DNA of 64,000 nt from Adiantum capillus-veneris. Taxonomy: Eukaryota; Streptophyta; Polypodiopsida; Polypodiales; Pteridaceae. The DNA lies in contig CM043964.1 in assembly GCA_014529385.2 (NCBI GenBank), positions 130,726,920-130,790,919 of the forward strand, read 5' to 3'. The notes beneath the pieces are model-generated. The model was not told the DNA's origin. It saw only the letters and a list, made by a program, of their open reading frames with translations, and did not search any database. The position numbers were made by a program, and so were the translations under genes. This document shows, piece by piece, positions 33,113 through 44,497 of this stretch; positions within the stretch are counted from its first letter, which is position 1; every line of letters begins with the position of its first letter.

Positions 33113-33427
33113 TCCACTGAGCTCATGGCCCAGACCTTTTTAGGTTATTTGCGGGGGGGGGGGTGACGAGGTAGTCGTTGAGTAGCTTCATACTGCAGAC
33201 CGTTTGTCTCGGGGGAGTGCTCAGCGGCGCTGTTTGTTGTGTCTTGTAACATGCATATATAAGCATTTGTGTTGCATTGTGATGTGTCAATTACTGAATA
33301 TTCCTAATTGGATGAGATTGCCTGGGTATGTAATTTTAGTGCATCAAGACACCCGTGGAAGATCAGTACGGTCTGGGTGTGATGGCTAATTTTACTACGC
33401 CGGAATATCAAGAGTTCCGATCTGGAC

Positions 33428-33561
33428 GAAAGGAGAAGCTAACTCCTTGACGAAAAGAGCAGAAAGGAGAAGCTAACTCCTTGATCAAAACAGTCAAAAG
33501 GAGAAGGTAACTCCTTGATCAAAAGAGCAGAAAGGAGAAGCTAACTCCTTGATAAAAAGAG
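33428..33561 (+). repeat. Four tandem 34-bp hairpin units before the PPT
   Basis: AAGGAGAAGCTAACTCCTT, or a one-base variant, recurs with its AAGGAG at 33430, 33464, 33498 and 33532. AAGGAG and CTCCTT are a perfect inverted repeat around a seven-base loop. Two degenerate units occur at 1-60 at the same place in the left-edge copy. Confidence 0.9.
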
Positions 33562-33656
33562 CAAATTGATTGTCCCTCGGAAATTTTTGAGCTAACTTGA
33601 GTTGTTTTGCAGATATGCTGTAATCGCGGACAATTACTCTCTTTCAAGAAGGGGAG

Positions 33657-34340
33657 ATAAACTGCTGACGTGTCAAAGCCCTGAAGAAGGGGGCCAACTT
33701 GCAGATGTCGGCCGAGGGGCCTAAACCCTAAGAAGAACAAGTAACAGAAGAAGAAGTCCTACCAACTTATGGGGACCCCGTTCAATGGGGCCCCAAGTGA
33801 CATAAAGGATTAAAATAAAGCAGTACTCTCACACACGCACACAAAAGACAGATATCCCGAAAAATTGCGTTGGCATGATGACGTGACAGATTTTCAAAAA
33901 TTGCACTGACATGATGATGTGGCAGCTGTACGGATTTCCGCGTTTTGCTCTGGCTGATGACGTGGCAGCTGTACGGATTTTCATAAATTATGCTGACAGC
34001 TTTATGCATTGCTTTTTGGACCAAAAGCTTTTAAGTTTGAAGGCTTTTCATGTAAAACTGCTTTTGGGACCTAGGGCCTTTAAATATGAGGTTAGGGCTC
34101 ATTCTCTGGCATGCTACCTGGAGAAGGTGTAGAGTCTAAAGTATCGGCTTGTACTGAGTTGATGCAATATAAAGAAATACCGAAAGGGGTGCCAAGGTTT
34201 GGGGCCAATACTCTGTGGGGTGGAATTCCGCCACTCCGTGTCGCGTGTCGTCTCTCTTTTTCAGTTCAGTTGTTATTGAAGTGCTAAAAGTTTGTTTTGT
34301 CTGTTCTTTTCTATTGGCACGTGGTGCCCATCTTGTGACA
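33657..34340 (+). mobile_element. 3' LTR of the family-2 element in LINE C
   Basis: It follows the PPT CAAGAAGGGGAGA. The first bases (expected TGTCAC) are deleted, so it begins TAAACTGCTGACG. It ends CTTGTGACA followed by the TSD GAAAG. The bZIP-like modules and the shared LTR motif (about 34167-34205) are present. Confidence 0.88.
34167..34206 (+). promoter_or_regulatory. Motif shared by several LTR families
   Basis: AAATACCGAAAGGGG(C/T)GCC, then 5-7 bases later TTTGGGGCCAA. Here it follows ATATAAAG. The same motif is in the LTRs at about 671, 966, 18563, 25899, 32044, 50709 and 56119, and in reverse complement at about 22670 and 49575. It may be a core promoter or poly(A)/R-region signal; that role is inference. 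Confidence 0.6.
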
Positions 34341-34494
34341 GAAAGAGGGGAAAAATTGCGTAGAGAGAGAAAGAGGGGAAAAAAAAGTGGCGTAGAGAGA
34401 GAGAAAGAGGAGGAGAATATCGCGTAGAGAGAAAAAAAAGAGAGAGAGAGAGAGAGAAAGAGATGAATACCGTAGAGAGAGAGTCTCTGCTCGC

Positions 34495-34499
<5 letters not shown>

Positions 34500-34557
<58 letters not shown>
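34500..34557 (+). repeat. (GA)n in the LINE C 5' UTR
   Basis: About 29 GA units end the array of CGTAGAGAGAGA repeats, 60 bases before ORF1. It is complementary to the (TC)n at the 3' end of the same family. Confidence 0.95.
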
Positions 34558-34559
<2 letters not shown>

Positions 34560-34615
34560 AAAAAACTTTTTTCACTTCTGTACCCCTCTCCTTTTTTTGT
34601 TGCGGCCCATCAATC

Positions 34616-35083
34616 ATGAGAAAGCAGAATGGCAAGGATGACCCGGTGGAGGATGCCATCCAAAAATGCAAAGAAGAATTGAGCGAGTCCATCAGCAAGA
34701 TCAATCGCCGCCTCCTAGGTACGATTAACGAACTCGACGCACGCGTAGCAGAAGTAAAAGAACTCATGACTCTGGTGGGAGTCAGCCATCAGACGCATAC
34801 GAGGGCTTGGAGAGTGGGCACTAAGAAAAGTGGGAGCAACGGAGAAACCTCGAAGGAAAGGGCACTCATTCTCCGCTTCCCCTCCATGGAAGCGAAGCAA
34901 GACTTCTTGAAGAAGAGACCGACTCTAAAGAAGACTGGCATCTTTCTTGGAGTTGACCTCACCCTCTCGCAGATTGCTCATATGCAAGAAGTAATGCCGG
35001 AAATAAGAGCAGCAAGGGAAAAGGGGAAGATTGCTTTTTATAGGGATGGAAATGTGGTGATATTGGAGCGACGCTCCGCATGA
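34616..35083 (+). CDS. LINE C ORF1, intact 155 residues but shortened
   Basis: It runs from MRKQNGKDDPVEDAIQKC without a stop to VVILERRSA. Compared with LINE B ORF1 (289 residues) the central coiled-coil part of about 130 residues is absent, and the join (ELDARVAEVKELMTLVGV) is in frame. The C-terminal domain is complete: AWRVGTKKSG, RALILRFPSM, GIFLGVDLTLSQIAHMQ, KIAFYRDG. L1 ORF1 proteins trimerise through the coiled coil, so this form may not trimerise. Confidence 0.75.
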   Translation: MRKQNGKDDPVEDAIQKCKEELSESISKINRRLLGTINELDARVAEVKELMTLVGVSHQTHTRAWRVGTKKSGSNGETSKERALILRFPSMEAKQDFLKKRPTLKKTGIFLGVDLTLSQIAHMQEVMPEIRAAREKGKIAFYRDGNVVILERRSA

Positions 35084-35112
35084 CGGTGCGAGACTCATGT
35101 GACCACACTAAA

Positions 35113-37301
35113 GATGGCAACTTGGAATTGTAATGGGTCACTCCGTCTTGATGTAGGGGCCTTTGAGGATAGCTTCACGGGGAGTGACATCATTTTCTAC
35201 TCTGAGATGCATCAAGCACCTGGACAATCCATGCCACAGGTGAGCGGATATAGATGGGAGAGAGCTTGCAAACAGGAGACCAGATCGGAGCATCGAGAAC
35301 GGGGCTCAGGGGGAGTGGCAGTTCTATTCAGGGAGGAACTGCAGCCACTGATTTATATAGCACGCAAGGATGAACAGGTTAGGTACATGTGGGTGAGGCT
35401 CAGGGCAGAGACGGGCAGATACCTCTACATTGCTATTTGTTACTTTCCTCCTAGTACGCCAATATATGCATCACCTAGAGGAAAATCCCCCTTTGCTATT
35501 TTGGATAATGACATATGGGAGTTTTCCAAGGATGGTGACATTATCATACTAGGGTATTTCATGCTAAGACTACCCACCACCAGACAATATTTTATGATAC
35601 TTCCGAAGAGATGCTTAGGGAGCTGGACGTCACAGAGATGGGTCTATCCAGACTATCACAAGATGAGGAATACACTGAATATGGCAGATACTTGATAGAT
35701 ATGGGAACCGCACATAGATTGGCCATTGTGAATGGCCTACAAAGATTTTCGACAGCTGGAGGTTTTACTTGCTTTCCACACCAACATGGTGACGGCACAG
35801 TGGATTATATTATGGCCCAGCCAAGTCTCATTCCATTCTTTCAGGATTTCATGGCGGGCACTAGGCCAATTGGAATAGCAGTTGATCATGCTATTGTGTC
35901 TTTCACTCTGACCTTTCAGTTGAGCACAACTCCATTAGGAGAGGTCCCCACACACACTCGGTAGACCTTCATGAGGGAGACGGATTTTGTGTACATGGAT
36001 GAGATATACAGGCAGCTATGCACCCGGATGAACTCACTCAGATATTGACAGAGACGCTCCATGATGCAGCATCAGAGGCATACCCCCACAGCCAACCCAC
36101 ACAGAGACGATCTGGGAGCATGCCCCAGAACAGTTGGTATGATGAGGAGTGCAGAGAGACGAGGATCAAATTATAGAGGGAAGTGCTCATGGGTATTACC
36201 ACACATAGACAGTCACAGATTCTCTTTTGCCGCCTAGTGCGACGAAAGAAAAGGGCCTATCTATCTCAACTAGAGCGGGATCTATATCAGCTATTTATAA
36301 GTCAGGACTCGGGCGAAGCATGGAGGCTATTCCACGAGCATTCACCACCACCAGCGGTCACCTCCACTGAGACATGGGGGGAATATGTCACATCTCTCTG
36401 CACAGCATCAGGGCAACCACCTTTGCCGGACCCACTAGAGACATGCCCGGAGACATGTTCTTTCTTTACTGCCGAGAGGGTAAGGAAAGCCAATGACAAG
36501 ATGAAGACAAGGAGAGCACATGATCATGATGGTCTAGTAGCAGAGCACTTCGTCCATGCCAGAGATATACTTGCAGAGCTCCTGGCTATGATGTTTAATC
36601 GAGCGATGTATGAAGGCTTCCCGGAGACTTGGAGTATGTCTATGATTGTGCCTATTTTCAAGTCAGGAGATCCCATGATTCCCAGGAATTATTGCACCAT
36701 CATGGTGGGTCACACATTAACTAGGTTGTATGCATCTGTTCTTGAGCAGGAGCTAAGTAGATGGGCAGAGCGAGAGGGATTAAGTGCACCACGGCAAGCA
36801 GGTTTTAGGAGAGGTTTCTCCACTCTTGACCAGATTCTGACACTTAGAGCTATTATTGAGGAGGGTAGACACCATGGCAAGAGTATCTATTGTAGCTTTG
36901 TGGATTTCCGCAAAGCTTTTGACACAGTGCCGAGAGCCAGACTTATACGCAGACTACAAGACATGGGTGTGCCTACAAAGCTGATATGGGGTATTCTTGC
37001 TCTATACAAGACAGTGATGGGGCGGGTACGCACCACTGAGGGTATGTCTGACATGGTCCACTCCACTATTGGAGTAAAGCAGGGATGCCCCCTATCCCTG
37101 ACTCTTTTTGGGATGTATGTGGACGAACTTTCGGACTATGTAGAGCGTCAGGGAGACAAGGGGGCTCAGCTAGCAGGGACATGGATTCCATTGTTACTGT
37201 ATGCTGATGATATTGTGTTGATTTCAGACTCTCCAGAGGGGATGCAGTGTCATTTGGATGCTCTGCATACATTTGCTCGTGATAGTGGATTGTCTATCAA
37301 T
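35113..37301 (+). pseudogene. LINE C ORF2, 3'-truncated
   Basis: It starts MATWNCNGSLRLDVG, the APE endonuclease. Frameshifts near 35560, 35965 and 36025 break it. A 398-residue open piece (36183-37379, partly into the repeat) contains the reverse transcriptase: NYCTIMVGHTLTRLYASVL, GFRRGFSTLDQ, SFVDFRKAFD, GVKQGCPLS, LLYADDIVLIS. The coding sequence ends at 37301 against (GA)n, so the thumb and CCHC part are missing. Confidence 0.85.

Positions 37302-37361
<60 letters not shown>
37302..37361 (+). repeat. (GA)n between LINE C and LINE B
   Basis: About 29 GA units. On the minus strand this is the (TC)n tail of LINE B. It abuts LINE C inside its reverse transcriptase. Confidence 0.95.
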
Positions 37362-37364
<3 letters not shown>

Positions 37365-37599
37365 GAAATGATATATTAACGTTACAAAAGGCCAAAATGA
37401 CCTATGAGACCAACTGATTACAATGATGAGTCTAGTACCAAGTCTGGGTACAAACAAAGAACTGATAGGAGTGCTACCGACTCCTATGGGTGGCCGGTAG
37501 GCTGAGCAATGGTATCATGCCATAAAGGTACAAAGTGGGGATAAGTGTCACCATGATACAATATAGCAGTAGCATGAAGCCTATCCTGATCGACACTCT

Positions 37600-40228
37600 G
37601 GTTGTCGTGCTAGAATCGTGTGGATCCTCTGCCGCAATCTCCGCCGGTGTTGCGTGGCTCCCCTCCTCAGTCGCGGTCGTCTCGATCTCCCTAACTCTAT
37701 AGCTCGGTCAATGAGAGTACCGCTGGTGTGTGTATGGGTGGGAACCGAGCTCTGTGATGGTGGTGTCCCCTCTACCTCTGTGGTACTCAGACTGAAGAAA
37801 TTTGAGATGCATCTCTGGGACTGTCTCTGTCTTTTCCCACTCAATAGAGCGTCTCTATGTCTCTGTATCTCAAGTAGGAATAATCCGAGACATCTTTGAT
37901 CCTGATATCTCATGACTCTATCTAACGAGTCAAAACCATCTCTGAATAAACATCGAAAGCGTCCCCGTATCTCATAGTAGATTGTGCAGCGACATATGTA
38001 GTGAAACTCTCTCTGGCTCTGCATGGCATAACTGACATATCCTACTGTCTGCTGGTATGCCTCTGAATCTACCTGTCTCAATCCCAAGCTGGTGTGAAGA
38101 TGTGCGAATCTGGCCTATAGCACATCGTAACCCATGAGATAGATGTGTGTCCATGTAACTGGGCCGTGTGACAAATCCGTCTGTCGTGAGTTGGAGAAGA
38201 TGCTCTCTATAGAAAACCCTCTTCGTACCCAACTCCCGTGATGGCTCTATTCATGTCCTCTTGCTATCAAGCTGGATAAGATCCTACCGAATGAGTCTAG
38301 TAGTCTCCATCCGTGTAAGAGCCAAAGATGGTGCATCAAGAGAATACTGGAAAGGGGGCAGCCTGTCCATGCTGAAACCATGCCTCTGAAACCATGAGCT
38401 CATCTGTGCATACCAACATGATGTATCTCCCTGTAATGCCAGCTGTCTGGATGACTCAAGAGCAAGCCTGGCATACTTGTCCCTGGTGGTGTCCCATAAG
38501 CTGTGTACAAATGATAATGATCTGGTGAGTGCCTCAACCTCCATAGGTGGGGCATCCAGCTCCGCTCGTATGATGTCATGTGGGACTGAGGCCTTGGCTC
38601 TAATCAGCCTAGAAATCATAGATATCAAGGGTCTCTCCATATTACTCCATCCAGCACTGTCAACAGATGGTCCCCAAACCTGAACCCCGTAGTGCATAAC
38701 TGAAGCGACCAAAGTGTCGAAAAGCCAGAGCTTTGTTCGAGGTTCCTAGAACTGAACCTGCGAACAAATCCTCTCTAAACCGCCTAGGGCTGCATAGGCA
38801 CGTCAATCTAGTGTCTGCTGCCACTTTCAGTGTGAACCTTGGTCCACTAAAGACCACCCCAAGATATGTGTATGCATCAGTGTATTCCATATTGTCCTGC
38901 CCATATGTGAAAGTAGGTGCTGATCTCCTAACCCACTGTGGCGTGGTATTAAATACCATGACCTTGGTTTTACCAAGGTTGACAGACAATCCACTATCCT
39001 CTGCAAAACTATGCAATGCGTCCAAATGTCTCTGCATACCCTCTGGTGAGTCTGATATCAACACGATATCGTCAGCATACAATAAAAGAGGGATCCATGT
39101 CCCCGCAAGCTGAGCACCTCTATCTCCTCCTCTGTCAATATAATCGAGACCTCATCAACATACATACCAAATAAAGTAGAGGACAGTGGGCATCCTTGTT
39201 TCACTCCGATAGTGGAGTGAACCATGTCAGATATCCCCTCTGATGTGCGTACATGACCCATCACTGAACTGTACAATGCCATAATCCCCCATATCAGCTC
39301 TGTGGGTACCCCCAATTCCATAAGTCGGCGCATCAATCTGGCCCTCGGTACTGTGTCAAAAGCTTTTCGGAAGTCCACAAAGCTGCAGTATATCCGTCTA
39401 GCATGTGCTCGACCCTCCTCAATGATAGCTCTGAGTGTAAAGACATGATCTAGTGTGGAGAAACCCCTCCTGAAACAAGCCTGCCCAAGTGCCCGTATGC
39501 CCATAATCTCTGCCCAATTGCTCAGCCTATGCTCAAGGATGGATGCATACAATCGTGCCAATGTGTGTCCTACCATGATAGTACGGTAATTCCCCGGCAC
39601 TGTGGGGTCTCCTGTCTTGAAGATAGGTACAATAGTAGATAATCTCCAAGACTCAGGGAAGCCCTCACACATGACACGGTTGAATAACCATGCAAGCATC
39701 TCTGCCAACAAATCCCCAGCATGTATAATGTGCTCTGCTACCAAACCCTCATGATCCTGTGCCCGTCTGGTCTTCATCCTATCAATGACCTCCTTTACCA
39801 TCTCAGTGGTAAAGAAGGTGCTCGTAGCTGGACATGGCTGTGGTGGATCTGGTAGTGGTGGTTGTCCAGGTACAGTGTATAAAGATGTTGCATACTGCCC
39901 CCATATCTCTGTAGAAGGAATCACTGGTGGGGGAGACTGCTCATGGAATAGACGCCAAGCCTCTCTTGAATCTCTACTAAGGAAGAGCTGATATAAATCT
40001 TGCTCCATCTAGACCAAGAAAGCTCGCTTCTTCCGTCGCACTAGTCATCGTGTAGCAATACGAGACTGTCTATAGGTGATCACTCCCAATGTAAGCTCCC
40101 GCTGTATCTGAGCTCTCCTCTGTCGACACTCCTCATCATACCAGCTATTTTGAGGCATGTGCCCAGAACGACGTCTCTGACCAGGCTGAGTGTGTGGGTA
40201 TGCCTCTGTCGCTGCTCCATGTAATGTC
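37600..40228 (-). pseudogene. LINE B ORF2, 3' part (reverse transcriptase and CCHC)
   Basis: Reading resumes TLHGAATEAYPHTQPGQRRR. Open pieces at 40008-39058, 39082-38660 and 38712-38284 carry the reverse transcriptase (CFRRGFSTLDHV, SFVDFRKAFDTVPRARLMRR, GVKQGCPLSSTLF, YADDIVLISDSPEGM) and the conserved post-RT region. The C-terminal zinc region is frameshifted near 38020. Confidence 0.8.
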
Positions 40229-40233
40229 ACTGT

Positions 40234-40425
40234 TGACGGAGTACGAGCGGAAGTGCGATGCGAGAGAGAGTGCGAGAAGAAGAGCACGACGATATAGTGA
40301 ACTCGCTCTACTGTAATGTGTAGAGCATAGTGAGTTCTTATTAGGTTTTTACAAAAGAATATGTGTACATACCTGGCGGCCCGCCCACTTACCTGGGCGA
40401 CCACATTGGGCTTTATACCCCAACA
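40234..40425 (-). mobile_element. 3' LTR of Copia A
   Basis: On the minus strand it starts TGTTGGGG and ends ACTCCGTCA. It is preceded by the polypurine-like AAGTGGGAGGT. It carries the ATGTGTACACA-like and TTCTTTTGTAAAAACC stretch shared with the 5' LTR. Confidence 0.9.
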
Positions 40426-40514
40426 ACCTCCCACTTAAAGTCCAATGTGGTACTTTAAGTGTGAGAGAAGCTACTATACAAGCTAATATACAAGAGATGT
40501 AGAGAAGTGATGTA

Positions 40515-43500
40515 CTACCCTACACCTAACTGCTTGCGAAAATGCGCAAAGCTCTCTGAGGGAAGTCCTTTTGTAAGTAGATCATCAGGATTTTCTGTGG
40601 TGTGAACTTTGACAAGCTGAAGTTGCTTATCCTCGAGCATTTCCCTGATGAAATGATACTTCACATCCACATGCTTTGTCTTTGAGTGATAAACTGGATT
40701 GCGAGCCAATTGTATAGCACTTTGACTATCACAATATAACACAGGCATCTCTTCTTTGATTCCCAAATCTGTTACTAGTCGATTAAGCCAAATTGATTCT
40801 TTGCATGCCTCTGATTCTGCAACATATTCAGCCTCTGTAGTAGACTGAGTAACACAATCTTGTAATCTAGAACGCCATGATACTGCTCCACCAGTCAATG
40901 TAAAGACATACCTTGACGTAGACCTTCGGTTGTCTAAGTCACCTGCATAACCTGAGTCTGTAAAACCCTTTACACTTAGCTCCTGACTCCAATAGCATAT
41001 ACGCATACTCTTTGTAGCTTTCAGGTATCTCAATATTCCTTTCACTGCCTCCCAATGTTTCTTGCCTGGGTTTGACATGTATCGACTTACTACTCCCACT
41101 GCAAATGCAATGTCTGGGCGAGTAGCAATCATTGCATACATCAAACTACCCACTGCAGACGCATATGGAATCTTATCCATTTCAGCCTGTTCTTCCTCAG
41201 ACACAGGACAATCTTGTTTGCTAAGTTTCACATATGGTGGCAATGGAACACTCAGTGCCTTTCCCTTCTCCATATTGAAACGTTGCAAAACCTTGTCAAT
41301 ATACTCTGTTTGAGATAACCAAATCAACTTCTTTGATTTGTCTCTCTCAATGCGCATACCAAGTATATGACTTGCCTCACCCATGTCTTTCATGTCAAAC
41401 GATTTTGCCATCTTTGACTTCAAAGCTGAAATTTCTTCCAAGTGCTTGCCAGCAATCAACATGTCATCCACATACAAAATAAGGATCAGCCAACTACCAT
41501 CCTTAGCCTTCTTTGTATATAGACAGTGATCGAACTCACTACGTTTGTAGCCTTGAGAAAGCATAAACTTGTGGAATTTATGGTACCATGCCCTCGGTGA
41601 TTGTTTTAAGCCATAAAGACTCTTTAACAACTGGCATACCCAATCTTCCTTGCCTTTCTCAACAAACCCTTCTGGCTGCTGTATGTAAATTTCCACATCT
41701 AAATCACCATGCAAGAACGCTGTCTTGACATCCATTTGGTGCAACACCAAATCTAATATGGCAACCAATGCAAGAAAGCATCTCAATGTAGTCATCTTGA
41801 CCACCGGAGAGAAGACTTCATCAAAGTCAATGCCTTGTTCTTGCTTAAAGCCCTTGGCAACAAGCCTGGCTTTGTACTTTGGCTGACTATCATGAGCGGT
41901 GATCTTATACCTGTAAACCCATTTACAAGGTAGAGCCTTTTTGCCCTGTGGTAATTTAACTAGCTTCCATGTCTTGTTTTTATGCAGAGCTGTCATCTCT
42001 GACTGCATGGCCAATTGCCAATTCCCGGAGTCCTTCACTTGCACTGCTTCCTTGTAACATGAAGGCTCATTGCAATCAGTCAACATGACATAGTTCATAG
42101 ATGGAACAAACCTATCAGGAGGTCGCGTGACACGTCCAGATCTACGCACAATAGGTGGCTCAGGCTCAGGCTCAGCCACAACCTGTGGTTCCACTCTATC
42201 TTGTCCTTGCTCCTCTTGAGCCCTGACATTTTGTCTTGCACGTGCAGGTCCATCTTCTTGGAAGACAACTCTTCTAATCTCCTCAACCCTCTGGTTTAGA
42301 ATGATATTTGGATTCATTAAAGTGAACATCATTGCTGCGGACAACCTTTCTGGATTCGGAATCCCAAAGTCTGTACCCCATCTCACCAGAATTACCATAG
42401 CCTAGAAAGATGCACTTTCTACTCTTTGGCTCAAGTTTGTTCCTAAATTCCTTTGGAACGTGAGTATATGCCTCACAGCCAAAGACTCTGAGATGCTTGT
42501 ATGAGGGCATTTTGCCTGACCATACCATCTCTGGCACTGAATCCTTCTGCAAAACCTTGCTAGGAGATCTTTTTACAAGATGAACAGCTGTTGATACAGC
42601 TTCAGCCCAAAACCCATTTGGCAGCTGTGCATTAGACAACATACTTCTGACCTTCTCTTGTATGGTCCTATTCATCCTCTCAGCAACACCATTTTGAGGA
42701 GGATTGTAAGGAGCAGTAAGTTCACGTTTTATACCTTTTGACTCACAAAAGTCCTGAAAGGCCTTTGAAACATACTCTCCACCATTGTCAGTGCGTAAGC
42801 ATTTAAGCTTCTTGCCACTCTGATTCTCCACAAGTGTCACAAACGTTTTGAAAACACTAAAGGCTTCATCCTTGTGCTTGAGAAAGTAAACCCATACTTT
42901 CCTCGAGTAATCATCTATAAATGTCATAAAGTAAGAAGCTCCCCTAGAGATAGGTTAGGCATAGGTCCACACAAATCACTATGAACAAGTGCCAACTGTG
43001 TATCTCTTCTACTGCTTCTATGCTTATGTGGCTGCTGTGTTTGCTTACCATACAGACAATGTTCACAGAATTCAAAATCATTAAATGAAAAGCCAGGCAA
43101 ATAACCAGAACGAAACAAGATTTCCATTCCCTTCTTGGACATATGTCCTAACCGGCTATGCCACAAAGAAACGTTCGGCTGCTCGGTTACATTGATTATA
43201 TTTTTAGAGACATTTGATACATAAATCATGGAAAGTCCTCCAGACTTTACTCCATGTGCTACTGTCATAGAACCCTTGGATATCTTCCACATGTTCTGTC
43301 CAAAAGTAGTGACGTAGCCAGCATCATCAAGTAAACGTGTGCTGATCAAGCTCTTTGTAATTGCGGGAACATGTCTCACATTCTTCAACGTGAAAGAAGA
43401 GCCATTCTGAAACTTCAATTGTACATCTCCAACACCTAAGATCTCACATGTCTGCCCATTGCCTAGCTGAACATGATCTTTAGTGGTCACATAAGAGGTA

Positions 43501-44497
43501 AACCACTCCTTGTTTGGAGACACATGAAGTGATGCCCCTGAGTCTATAACCAGTCACTCAGTGCATTTCCATCAGATGCTGTAAGAAGAGCTGAGTCCAT
43601 TGTATTCTTCAAGAAGTAGATGTCTCCTGACACTAGACTGTCATCCTCTGCAACAGTGTTTGTCACATTTATTTCTTGAATCTTCACTGAGGACTTGTTC
43701 TTCTCACCATGGTCTTCAGCTTTCTCTTTGCCTTTTTCTGCTTTCCATTCTCTACAGTCTCTTTTCATGTGACCCTTCTTGCCACAATGGTATCATTCTA
43801 TGTCACTCTTGCCTTTAGCACTGCGGGACTTGCTACGAGACTGATTCCTCTTTCCACCTTTGTACTTTTCTTTGGTCCTTCCCCTGACAACTAAGGCTGT
43901 TCCTTTGCCTTTGTCCATTGTCTTTCTATTGGTTTCTTCAGTAAGCAGACTTCCTTCTACACCTGCTATGTTCAAACCATATGGAGGTGCAGAATTACTC
44001 AAAGGTGTGCGAAAAGTGTCCCAACTTTCCGGCAATGTGATCAACAGGAACATAGCTCTAACAGGTTCATCAAACTTGACACCTTGAGCTGACAACTGAC
44101 TATAGATTGTGTTGAATTCATTCAGATGATTGGACATAGGTGTCCCTTCTTTCATCTTCAAGTCAACAAGCTTCTTAAGCCAGTATACCTGTGAAGCTGC
44201 ACTCTGCTTCTCATAAAGATCACTCAGCTTTAACCATGCTTGATAAGCCGACATCTCGTCTGCTACATTGAAGTAAACGCTTTCTGCCAAAGTCAGCATA
44301 ATGGTAGAAAGTGCCAATTCATCCATTTCGCTCCATTTATCTTCGTCCATATCTTCTGGTTTTATCCCCTTGAGCTTTATAGGTTTTATCTGCTTCTTTT
44401 GTACCAACACGTGCCAAATCTGCTGCTTCCGCAATGGGAAATTGGTTCCGTCCAGCTTCTTGATATTGTAAAGAGCAGTGTCCTGTGATCCAGCCAT
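40515..44497 (-). pseudogene. Copia A gag-pol polyprotein, four or more lesions
   Basis: Gag starts MAGSQDTALYNIKKLDGTNF. The zinc knuckle reads *YHCGKKGHMKRDC: its first Cys codon is a stop (TGA). Protease DSGAS is reached only after a one-base shift near 43548. Integrase has WHSRLGHMS, a further shift near 42945, then FIDDYSRKVW and TDNGGEY. RT and RNase H form a long open piece (42398-40515) with FKQEQGIDFDEVFSPVVK, SLYGLKQSPRAWY, LYVDDMLIAGK, TRPDIAFAVGV and CDSQSAIQLARN. A copia Pol makes and integrates the element DNA. Few lesions suggest a recent insertion. Confidence 0.9.

Larger units (their letters stand above)
31526..34340 (+). mobile_element. LTR-family-2 gag-only element, internally deleted copy
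   Basis: Two LTRs of 688 and 684 bp (31526-32213, 33657-34340) enclose 1.4 kb. A perfect five-base duplication GAAAG flanks it (31521-31525, 34341-34345), inside the LINE C 5' UTR. The PBS is TGGTATGAGTGC (32215-32226), mutated at two positions. A short gag remnant (32470-32645) leads directly into non-coding sequence with two tandem-repeat arrays and a PPT. No pol is present. Confidence 0.9.
31199..37301 (+). mobile_element. LINE C, 5'-complete (TC)n-tail LINE, split by an LTR element
   Basis: The 5' end is C/T-rich with poly-C and poly-G runs, then CGTAGAGAGAGAAAG repeats (31445-31525). The element is interrupted by an LTR retrotransposon (31526-34340, TSD GAAAG) and resumes at 34346 with further 5' UTR repeats and a (GA)n run (34500-34557). 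ORF1 (34616-35083) and ORF2 (35113-37301) follow. ORF2 stops in the reverse transcriptase just after YADDIVLIS, at SGLSINL, where (GA)n begins. The 3' half is missing. Confidence 0.85.

Noticed and set aside
33428-33561. CRISPR-like array
   Set aside because: The 34-bp units are contiguous tandem repeats without unique spacers, in a plant retrotransposon.
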